DNA from: an uncultured Oscillospiraceae bacterium
Lineage (GTDB): Bacteria > Bacillota > Clostridia > Oscillospirales > Oscillospiraceae
Length of the DNA: 7,197 nt
Direction of reading: 5' to 3'
NCBI GenBank assembly: GCA_934623575.1
Contig: CAKTVL010000042.1
Coordinates: forward strand, 1 to 7,197
Position numbers and translations under genes: made by a program. The notes under the pieces were generated by a model. That model did not search any database. It was given only the letters and a program-made list of their open reading frames with translations, and was not told where the DNA came from. Shown here one piece after another: positions 1-5,844 of this stretch (position 1 is its first letter; each line of letters opens with the position of its first letter).

Positions 1-1
1 G

Positions 2-880
2 GAGCAGCGCGAGAAGGCCCTGGCCAAGCTGCTGCCCATGCAGCAGGGCGACTTCGAGGGCATCTACGAGGCCATGGAGGGCTGCCCCGTCACCATCCGC
101 TTCCTGGATCCCCCGCTGCACGAGTTCGTCCCCACCGAGGAGGCCGACATCGAGCTGCTGGCCAAGGATATGGGCAAGACCGTGGCCGACATCAAGGCCA
201 TCATCGCCTCCCTGCACGAGTTCAACCCCATGATGGGCCACCGCGGCTGCCGTCTGGCCGTCACCTTCCCGGAGATCGCCGTCATGCAGACCCGTGCCGT
301 CATCCGCGCCGCCATCAACGTGCAGAAGAAGCACCCCGACTGGAACATGGTGCCTGAGATCATGATCCCCCTGGTGGGCGAGGTCAAGGAGCTGAAGTTC
401 GTCAAGGACGTGGTGGTCAAGACCGCTGACGAGGAGCTGGCCGCCGCCGGTATGAAGATGAAGTACCTGGTGGGCACCATGATCGAGATCCCCCGCGCCG
501 CGCTGACCGCCGACGCCATTGCCACCGAGGCCGAGTTCTTCTCCTTCGGTACCAACGACCTGACCCAGATGACCTTCGGCTTCAGCCGTGACGATGCCGG
601 CAAGTTCCTGCCCTCCTACTACGACAACAAGATCTACGAGAGCGATCCCTTCGCCCGTCTGGACCAGGTGGGCGTGGGCAAGCTGGTGGATATGGCCTGC
701 AAGCTGGGCCGCGCCACCCGCCCCGACATCCATCTGGGCATCTGCGGCGAGCACGGCGGCGACCCCTCCTCCGTGGAGTTCTGCCACCGTGTGGGTCTGG
801 ACTATGTGTCCTGCTCCCCCTTCCGTGTGCCCATCGCCCGTCTGGCCGCCGCACAGGCTGCGATCAAGGGCGCCAAGTAA
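2..880 (+). CDS. ppdK: Pyruvate, phosphate dikinase, C-terminal part (5' end outside window)
   Basis: PPDK interconverts pyruvate + ATP + Pi and PEP + AMP + PPi in the cytoplasm. The frame is open from base 2, giving the last 292 residues of a family usually about 875 long. This is the TIM-barrel PEP/pyruvate-binding domain; the ATP-grasp and phosphohistidine domains lie upstream of the window. Family landmarks, numbered within the fragment: TIRFLDPPLHEF with substrate Arg33 (R617 of the Clostridium symbiosum enzyme), MMGHRGCRL near 77-84, GTMIEIPRAAL with metal ligand Glu162, FSFGTNDLTQ with Asn185/Asp186, and GICGEHGGDP with the proton-donor Cys248. The usual end SCSPFRVPIARLAAAQA is intact and stops normally at TAA. 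The spacings from Glu to Asn (23) and Asn to Cys (63) equal those of the C. symbiosum enzyme. Third codon positions are almost all C or G, as expected for a highly expressed gene. The identification is certain; only the 5' end is missing. Confidence 0.97.
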   Translation, partial: EQREKALAKLLPMQQGDFEGIYEAMEGCPVTIRFLDPPLHEFVPTEEADIELLAKDMGKTVADIKAIIASLHEFNPMMGHRGCRLAVTFPEIAVMQTRAVIRAAINVQKKHPDWNMVPEIMIPLVGEVKELKFVKDVVVKTADEELAAAGMKMKYLVGTMIEIPRAALTADAIATEAEFFSFGTNDLTQMTFGFSRDDAGKFLPSYYDNKIYESDPFARLDQVGVGKLVDMACKLGRATRPDIHLGICGEHGGDPSSVEFCHRVGLDYVSCSPFRVPIARLAAAQAAIKGAK

Positions 881-904
881 GGGCTCGATTTTCCGCATAA
901 TACC

Positions 905-938
905 AAGCGCCCGGCTATCAGCCGGGCGCTTGTGTTTT
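905..938 (+). terminator. Rho-independent terminator of ppdK
   Basis: A perfect 12-bp stem AAGCGCCCGGCT / AGCCGGGCGCTT (905-916 and 920-931) with a 3-nt loop ATC is followed by TGTGTTTT. It starts 25 bases after the ppdK stop. The T-tract is interrupted by two G residues, so termination may be incomplete. Confidence 0.9.
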
Positions 939-958
939 GGGCGGAAGCATGGTATGAT
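930..958 (+). promoter_or_regulatory. Promoter of the diguanylate cyclase gene, overlapping the ppdK terminator
   Basis: TTGTGT (-35, 930-935), a 17-bp spacer, then TATGAT (-10, 953-958) preceded by TGG, giving an extended -10. The predicted start is near 965, leaving about 53 nt of leader before the ATG at 1018. The -35 box lies in the last bases of the terminator stem and its T-tract, so the two elements share DNA. Confidence 0.65.
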
Positions 959-1017
959 ATAACAATAGATCAACAAAAGCAGACAAACAGGGTCGTATTA
1001 TTTGCTGGAGGGATCGT

Positions 1018-2223
1018 ATGGAAAGACGTGGGGATAAGGTCGATATTGTGCAGAGGGTGTCCTGCTGGATATCGGATATGGCGTTTGCCAGGTTTAAGAG
1101 CTTTAGTGATTGCGTGCTGGGAATACAGATCGATGAGATCCCGACTGTGGAGAGCATCCTTATGCGGCAGAATTTTTCGGCCGTATTTTATGCGGCCATT
1201 CTGTTTATACTGACCAACGGGATTTACCTGGTCAAGAACATCGCGGCGCGCTCGATGATTCCCATTGACATGGTGCCGCTTTACATGATGATCGGCGGCT
1301 CGCTGGCGATGCTGGTGTTTACGATCGCCTATAAAAGGCGTGGAGGAGAATACGATGCGCCGCCGGCGCGGTTTGCGCTGCTGGCCTACTATGGGGTGGT
1401 GATCGCCAGCGTTACCGTCTTTATGGTCTCCTGCAATTTTCACCGGGTCGGGTTGTCCATCTCCATGTGCTATCTGTTTGCGATCATGATCGCGCCCACA
1501 TACCGCCGTGTGGATACCGTGGCGGTATGTGTTCTGATATTGATCAGCTGGTGGCTGCCCGGGCAGCTTCCCTACGCGGAGAACTATGATCTGTTCAAGC
1601 ATTTCCTGCTGCGATTTTCCATCATTGTAGGTTTTATCGTGCTGCGGTCCATCTTCCTTCGGCAGTCCGCCAACGAACGGCACATCAAGGAGATGGGTCA
1701 CGCTTTCATCAAGCTGGCCTACAACGACGTGATGACGGAAACACTGAATAAAAAGGCGATGGAGACGTATGGCACGTTCATTGCCGATAAAACCGCGCCG
1801 GAACGGGTCAGCGTCATTATTTTTGACGTGGATGATTTCAAATCGTACAACGACAACTATTCCCACATGAAGGGCGACGAGGCGCTGCGGCGTGTGGCCG
1901 GAAGCGCGGTCGAGGTGTTGGCGGCGGCCGACCGGTATCTCTTCCGCTTTGGAGGCGAGGAGTTCGTGGCGATCCTGCCGGATATCGGTGAGGAGGAGGC
2001 CTGCCGTATCGCCGGTGCGCTTCTTGACGCGGTGCGCGCCGTGGCTGTTCCAAGGGAGGACCTGCCGGACAGGCACATTGTTACGGCCTCTTTCGGTGTT
2101 GCGTGCGGGACAGGCCTGGAATTGAAGGACTTTTCGCTTATCGCAAAGGCGGACAGGCAGCTGTATATCTGCAAAAACAACGGAAAGAACTGTGTGGCGG
2201 CCAGCGGCGCCATATACAGATAG
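1018..2223 (+). CDS. Membrane-anchored GGDEF diguanylate cyclase
   Basis: Predicted to make the second messenger cyclic di-GMP from two GTP at the inner face of the membrane. The start is set by GGAGGG at 1007-1012, 5 nt before the ATG. Of 401 residues, about 1-50 are polar. Six hydrophobic helices follow, at roughly 53-73, 86-105, 119-139, 144-160, 166-181 and 196-214, forming an unrecognised membrane sensor. The GGDEF domain spans about 235-395. It contains a degenerate opening YNDVMTETLNKKA, FDVDDF with metal ligand Asp270, YNDNYSHMKGDEAL with Asn278 and Asp287 for the base, RFGGEEF with GGEEF at 312-316, and the later ASFGVA and ADRQLYICKNNGKN. The catalytic signature is complete, so activity is likely. 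The RxxD product-inhibition site is absent: the residues 9 to 6 before GGEEF read AADR. Codon use is more A/T-rich than in ppdK or the permease operon, which hints at a different origin. No EAL/HD-GYP enzyme or c-di-GMP effector is visible nearby. Confidence 0.93.
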   Translation: MERRGDKVDIVQRVSCWISDMAFARFKSFSDCVLGIQIDEIPTVESILMRQNFSAVFYAAILFILTNGIYLVKNIAARSMIPIDMVPLYMMIGGSLAMLVFTIAYKRRGGEYDAPPARFALLAYYGVVIASVTVFMVSCNFHRVGLSISMCYLFAIMIAPTYRRVDTVAVCVLILISWWLPGQLPYAENYDLFKHFLLRFSIIVGFIVLRSIFLRQSANERHIKEMGHAFIKLAYNDVMTETLNKKAMETYGTFIADKTAPERVSVIIFDVDDFKSYNDNYSHMKGDEALRRVAGSAVEVLAAADRYLFRFGGEEFVAILPDIGEEEACRIAGALLDAVRAVAVPREDLPDRHIVTASFGVACGTGLELKDFSLIAKADRQLYICKNNGKNCVAASGAIYR

Positions 2224-2230
2224 GGAAATA

Positions 2231-2673
<443 letters not shown>

Positions 2674-2686
2674 GTCGCCCCAAAGC

Positions 2687-2719
2687 GCCCCTCCGGCCCC
2701 GCCGGAGGGGCTGCCTTTT
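2687..2719 (+). terminator. Rho-independent terminator after the mosaic gene
   Basis: A perfect 11-bp stem GCCCCTCCGGC / GCCGGAGGGGC (2687-2697 and 2701-2711) with loop CCC is followed by TGCCTTTT. It begins 13 bases after the stop codon. Its presence suggests the locus was, or still is, a transcribed gene end. Confidence 0.88.
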
Positions 2720-2750
2720 GCCGGAAGGCCCTGTGCCGCCGCGCTTCGCC

Positions 2751-2779
2751 TTGACAGATGCAGCCCGTCCTGCTATACT
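2751..2779 (+). promoter_or_regulatory. Near-consensus sigma-A promoter of the methyltransferase gene
   Basis: TTGACA (2751-2756, consensus -35), a 17-bp spacer, then TATACT (2774-2779) preceded by TGC, giving an extended -10. Transcription should start near 2786. It is the strongest-looking promoter in the window and is placed directly after a terminator, so the methyltransferase is its own unit. Confidence 0.85.
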
Positions 2780-2785
2780 GCGGCC

Positions 2786-2890
2786 AAGGGGTAAGAGTCC
2801 TTGAACACCACGGCAGGCCGCAGTCATGCGGCCTTTCAAAAGCAAGGCGGTTAGTCACGCCTAACCGTCGCAGTGCAGGAGAAAGGAGAT
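2786..2890 (+). promoter_or_regulatory. Structured 5' leader of the methyltransferase mRNA, class not recognised
   Basis: About 110 nt lie between the predicted transcript start and the ATG at 2899. Two strong hairpins are visible. One is AGGCCGCA / TGCGGCCT (2815-2822 and 2827-2834, 4-nt loop). The other is CGGTTAG / CTAACCG (2848-2854 and 2861-2867, loop TCACGC). CCTTG at 2799-2803 can pair with CAAGG at 2843-2847 to enclose the first hairpin. The overlapping TCCTT (2798-2802) can instead pair with AAGGA of the ribosome site (2883-2887). These pairings exclude each other, so a translation switch is possible. I do not recognise it as a known riboswitch class, and it may be only a stabilising leader. 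Confidence 0.45.
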
Positions 2891-2898
2891 ATGCGCAG

Positions 2899-3753
2899 AT
2901 GAAGTATAAGATCGAGAAAAACACCGTGCAGGAGACGCTGCTCATCCCCCTGTACGCCCGGAAGATGTGCTCGGAGCTGTATCCGTCCCTCTACCGGGAC
3001 GAGACGGCGCTGCACCTGATCGGCGCGGTGGACTACGACTTCTCCGCGCTGGAGAAAAAGTCCCGGAGCCTGATGCAGCGCTTCGGCTTTTTAGAGGTGG
3101 CCATGCGGCAGAACGACCTGGCCTGCGAGGTGCGGGACTATCTGAGGGGCCACCCCGACGCGGCGGTGGTGAACCTGGGCTGCGGGCTGGACAGCACCGG
3201 CCGCAGCTGCGACAACGGCCGGTGCAAGCTCTATAACCTGGACTTTCCCGACGTTATCGCCGTCCGCGACCGGCTGCTGCCCGCCGGAGAGCGGGAGGAG
3301 AACATCCCCTGCGACCTCAACAACACGTCGTGGTTTGATCGGATCGACGCCTCCAGTGGGGCGGTGTTCTTCGCGGCGGGGGTGTTCTACTACTTCCTGA
3401 AGGAGCAGGTAAAGGCACTGGTGCAGGCCATGGCGGAGGCCTTTCCCGGCGGCGTGCTGGTGTTTGACGCCGCCAATGAAAAGGCGGTGAAGCTGATGCT
3501 CAGGACCTGGATACGGGACGCAAAGATCAAGGACGTGGGCGCATATTTCGCCGTGTCGGACGCCGCCCGGGAGCTGGGCCCGTGGGACGGCCGTTTGCGG
3601 GCGTCCAGCCGGGGCTATATGCTGGGCTATAATGACCTGCGGGACCCGTCGGTCAGCGGGTTTTTCCGCTTTTTGGCCAGGGTCGGCGATAACTGGATGA
3701 AAATGCAGATCGTGAAGCTCGCCTTCGGCGGCCCGCAGCCGCCCCGTTCATAA
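2899..3753 (+). CDS. Class I SAM-dependent methyltransferase, leucine carboxyl methyltransferase/Tcmp-like
   Basis: Cytoplasmic enzyme expected to transfer a methyl group from SAM, probably to an oxygen of a small molecule; the substrate is unknown. AAAGGAG at 2882-2888 with a 10-nt spacer selects the ATG at 2899. The frame is open further upstream, but those codons lie in the promoter and leader. The protein is 284 residues, close to the usual 270-300. Family features are an N-terminal helical cap (about 1-80), the SAM-binding glycine loop VVNLGCGLDSTG (90-101), and the acidic residue after strand 2 in YNLDFPDVI (112-120, Asp115). Next come CDLNNTSWFD (138-147), where the family usually has a D-L/W motif, and FFAAGVFYYFLKEQV (157-171), the counterpart of the family's A-E-G-x-x-Y-L motif. 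GGVLVFDAAN follows at 184-193. Members of this group sit in polyketide methylation and many unassigned bacterial roles. With no biosynthetic genes beside it, no pathway can be assigned. Confidence 0.9.
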   Translation: MKYKIEKNTVQETLLIPLYARKMCSELYPSLYRDETALHLIGAVDYDFSALEKKSRSLMQRFGFLEVAMRQNDLACEVRDYLRGHPDAAVVNLGCGLDSTGRSCDNGRCKLYNLDFPDVIAVRDRLLPAGEREENIPCDLNNTSWFDRIDASSGAVFFAAGVFYYFLKEQVKALVQAMAEAFPGGVLVFDAANEKAVKLMLRTWIRDAKIKDVGAYFAVSDAARELGPWDGRLRASSRGYMLGYNDLRDPSVSGFFRFLARVGDNWMKMQIVKLAFGGPQPPRS

Positions 3754-3773
3754 CACATCCTTGTCGGATACAC

Positions 3774-3788
3774 TGGCAAATTTTACCA
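3774..3788. promoter_or_regulatory. Operator-like dyad upstream of the small membrane protein gene
   Basis: TGGCAAATTTTACCA is a 15-bp dyad whose half-sites pair as TGG.AAA / TTT.CCA around a central T, with one mismatched pair. It lies about 70 bp upstream of the -35 box at 3859, in AT-rich DNA after the methyltransferase. A regulator site is a guess from symmetry alone. Confidence 0.25.
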
Positions 3789-3858
3789 ATACTGTGCGCA
3801 TGGCTCTCCTGCGGCGCTGTGCGTTCGGCTGATTTTCTCGCATGATAATTTTTCCCTC

Positions 3859-3887
3859 TTGCGCTGAAAAATTTTTTGTGCTATGCT
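3859..3887 (+). promoter_or_regulatory. Promoter of the small membrane protein gene (and possibly the permease operon)
   Basis: TTGCGC (3859-3864), a 17-bp spacer containing the A/T run AAAAATTTTTT (3867-3877), and TATGCT (3882-3887) preceded by TGC as an extended -10. The expected start is near 3894, about 30 nt before the ATG at 3924. The TGC-TATxCT form matches that of the methyltransferase promoter at 2751-2779. Confidence 0.7.
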
Positions 3888-3904
3888 CTCGTCACCGTAG
3901 GACA

Positions 3905-3917
3905 GAGAAAGGAAGCG
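3905..3917 (+). promoter_or_regulatory. Ribosome binding site block shared with the dehydrogenase gene
   Basis: GAGAAAGGAAGCG here and at 5826-5838 is identical over 13 bases, each copy ending 6 nt before its ATG. It decides the start of the small protein at 3924 in preference to the in-frame ATG at 3933. Confidence 0.75.
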
Positions 3918-3923
3918 ATCGGT

Positions 3924-4133
3924 ATGACCAGCATGACCACCGCTATGTACGCAAATACCGCCGCCCATGCGCAGGACACCTGCGCCGCTTCCGCCTGCTC
4001 TGCAGCGAACTGCATTATTCTGATCCTGGACGTCAGCCTGCTGCTGGCGTCCATTATTTTGTTGCCGATTTTTTCCGGCACACGGACGACGGTCCATCGC
4101 TCTCACCTCTGCCGGGCGCAGCAAGCCGCCTGA
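3924..4133 (+). CDS. Small Cys-containing single-pass membrane protein, function unknown
   Basis: Not recognised as any family. The start is supported by the block GAGAAAGGAAGCG (3905-3917), 6 nt before the ATG. The same 13 bases at the same distance precede the dehydrogenase gene at 5845. The 69-residue product has a polar N-terminus rich in Ala, Thr and Ser with Cys20, Cys25 and Cys30. One hydrophobic helix follows at about 30-51 (IILILDVSLLLASIILLPIF), interrupted by Asp36. The tail is basic, with His58, His61 and Cys63. It has its own promoter 37 bp upstream of the ATG and a strong terminator 17 bases after the stop, so it is expressed as a short RNA of about 290 nt. It could be a membrane small protein partnering with the downstream permease, a toxin-like peptide, or a long leader peptide controlling read-through into the permease operon. 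Coding status rests on the ribosome site, promoter and helix, not on homology. Confidence 0.6.
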   Translation: MTSMTTAMYANTAAHAQDTCAASACSAANCIILILDVSLLLASIILLPIFSGTRTTVHRSHLCRAQQAA

Positions 4134-4150
4134 CACCAGATGCAGAAGCA

Positions 4151-4183
4151 AGAGGCTCCGCCGATCCGGCGGGGCCTCTTTTT
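4151..4183 (+). terminator. Strong Rho-independent terminator between the small protein gene and the permease
   Basis: A 13-bp stem AGAGGCTCCGCCG / CGGCGGGGCCTCT (4151-4163 and 4167-4179) has a 3-nt loop ATC and a single T-G wobble, followed by a run of five T ending at 4183. It lies 17 bases after the small gene's stop and 83 bases before the permease ATG. It is either the plain end of the small gene or an attenuator for the permease operon. Confidence 0.92.
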
Positions 4184-4266
4184 GATAGATACCCTCCCCT
4201 GCGTCGTCCGGCCGGTGGGGCAGAGAGGCAAAACGATCATCAGAAGATAGAAAGTGAGAAAGCACA

Positions 4267-5805
4267 ATGGAATTCTTGAATTTTGTGATGGCCCTCAGCC
4301 CCATCCTGGTGGTGCTGGTGGGCATCCTCGGACTTCATAAATCGGCCAAGGTCGTGGCTCCGGTGGCCCTGCTGTGGACGCTGGTGCTGGCCTTTACCTA
4401 CTTCAACGTTACCGGCGCCACCTTCAAGGAGAACGTGGCCATCTACGATCCCCTGGTCTGGAAGGGCGTGAAGGAGGGCCTGAAGATCGTGCTGATGGTG
4501 TTCGGCGCCTTCGTGATCCTGAACCTGCTGCGGGAGACCGGCGCCATTGAGGACGTCAAGGCCACCATCGCCCGCATCAGCGACGACCGCCGCGTGCAGG
4601 TGGTCATCATCGGCATGATGCTGCCCATCTTCCTGGAGGGCGCCGCCGGCGCCGGCGCGCCCGCGGCCATCGCGGCGCCGTTCCTGGTGGCCCTGGGCTT
4701 TGACCCGGTGACCTCCATCGCCATCGCCCTGCTGGGCGACGCCACGCCCGCCTCCTGGGGCGGCGCGGGCCTGACCACCATCAACGGCGGCGCGGCCCTG
4801 GTGGACGCCGGCGTATCCACCGTGGCGCTGAACTCCGCCATGGTAGGCCGGTTCCACATGTTCGGCGTGCTGATCATCCCCTTCATCATGATCTGGATGG
4901 CCTACGGCAAAAAGGGCTTCAAGGGCATCCTCCCCTATCTGACCTTCGCCGGCGTCAGCACCTGCCTGGCGATGTTCGTGCTGTCCAACTTCGTGGGCGC
5001 CGAGGTGACCTCCATGGGCACCGGGCTGATCTCCATCCTGCTGTCCGTGCTGTATGTGAAGGTCGTGGGCGTTAAGACCCCGGAGGAATTCCGCAACCAG
5101 GAGCAGGCGCACCAGCGCAGGTACAGCTCCTTCAAGGCCATGTCGCCGTATATCTATATGCTGGTGCTGCTGCCGCTGATCCGCTACGGCTTCCCGACGG
5201 TGGTGCCCAACGGCTTCGCGGTGATGTGCACCTTCGGCTATATCGTCTGGGTGGACGTGGTCATCCTCATCTGCGGCATGCTGGGCGCGGCCACCCTGGG
5301 CGTCAGCTTCAAGACCTACAGCAGCGTGTGCAAGCGCACGGTGGGCCATGTGGCACCCGTGCTGGTGACCATGGGCAGCCTGCTGATCGTGGCCTACATC
5401 ATGCAGGCGTCCTCCACCGGCATGATGAACCTGCTGGCCTCTGACATCGCGGCAGTGGTGGGCAAGTTCTACCCGGCAGCGGCGGTGCTGATCGGCTCCA
5501 GCGGCGCGTTCATCACCGGTACCGGCCTGGGCTCCAACATCATGTTCGCTGACATGCACCTGCAGGCGGCGGAGGCCCTGAGCATCAACCCCATCACCGT
5601 GTTCGCCGGCCAGAACGCCGGCGCCTCCCTGGGCAACCTGATCTGCCCCAACAACACCGTGGCCGCCTGCGCCACCGTGGACCAGATCGGCAACGAGAGC
5701 GGCGTTATGAAGAAGACCCTGAAGGCCTTCGCCATCATCCTGGTGCTGTATATGATGCTGGGCATGCTCTATACCTATGTGCTGTTCCCCACCTTCGGTA
5801 TGTAA
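4267..5805 (+). CDS. lctP: LctP-family lactate/2-hydroxyacid permease
   Basis: Integral membrane carrier of the lactate permease (LctP/LldP) family, which moves L-lactate, D-lactate or glycolate with protons. The 512 residues carry about a dozen hydrophobic segments; E. coli LldP has 551. Family blocks are FLEGAAGAGAPAAIAAPF (122-139), GFDPVTSIAIALLGDATPAS (144-163), SSGAFITGTGLGSN (411-424) and AGQNAGASLGNLICPNN (447-463). The first block reads AGAG where many members have AGFG. The ribosome site is modest (AAAGTGAG at 4251-4258, 8-nt spacer). No promoter is evident between the terminator ending at 4183 and this gene: TTGATA at 4182-4187 has no -10 at a workable distance. The dehydrogenase follows after 39 bp, which makes an operon. 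Lactate is the default substrate, but the partner enzyme's active-site loop suggests a bulkier 2-hydroxy acid is possible. Confidence 0.94.
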   Translation: MEFLNFVMALSPILVVLVGILGLHKSAKVVAPVALLWTLVLAFTYFNVTGATFKENVAIYDPLVWKGVKEGLKIVLMVFGAFVILNLLRETGAIEDVKATIARISDDRRVQVVIIGMMLPIFLEGAAGAGAPAAIAAPFLVALGFDPVTSIAIALLGDATPASWGGAGLTTINGGAALVDAGVSTVALNSAMVGRFHMFGVLIIPFIMIWMAYGKKGFKGILPYLTFAGVSTCLAMFVLSNFVGAEVTSMGTGLISILLSVLYVKVVGVKTPEEFRNQEQAHQRRYSSFKAMSPYIYMLVLLPLIRYGFPTVVPNGFAVMCTFGYIVWVDVVILICGMLGAATLGVSFKTYSSVCKRTVGHVAPVLVTMGSLLIVAYIMQASSTGMMNLLASDIAAVVGKFYPAAAVLIGSSGAFITGTGLGSNIMFADMHLQAAEALSINPITVFAGQNAGASLGNLICPNNTVAACATVDQIGNESGVMKKTLKAFAIILVLYMMLGMLYTYVLFPTFGM

Positions 5806-5825
5806 GATAAACCACATTGTATTGC

Positions 5826-5838
5826 GAGAAAGGAAGCG
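5826..5838 (+). promoter_or_regulatory. Ribosome binding site block of the dehydrogenase gene
   Basis: GAGAAAGGAAGCG, identical to 3905-3917, ends 6 nt before the ATG at 5845 (AGGAAG to ATG is 8 nt). It favours the first of two adjacent Met codons as the start. Confidence 0.8.
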
Positions 5839-5844
5839 TAAACT

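Noticed and set aside
2758..2898. Extending the methyltransferase N-terminus to an upstream ATG at 2758
   Set aside because: Those codons lie in the promoter and the hairpin leader, upstream of or around the predicted transcript start, and the ribosome site at 2882-2888 points to 2899.
4182..4187. TTGATA as a -35 box for lctP
   Set aside because: The bases 16-18 bp downstream (about 4204-4211) are GC-rich with no -10 resemblance.
3842..4279. A 145-codon + strand frame overlapping the small membrane protein gene
   Set aside because: It starts before the promoter's transcription start, crosses the terminator hairpin and ends inside lctP; no ribosome site.
3783..4325. Open frames on the - strand over the 3754-4266 gap (also 3881-4081)
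   Set aside because: No ribosome site or promoter in that direction, and the + strand shows a matched promoter, ribosome site, hydrophobic helix and terminator instead.
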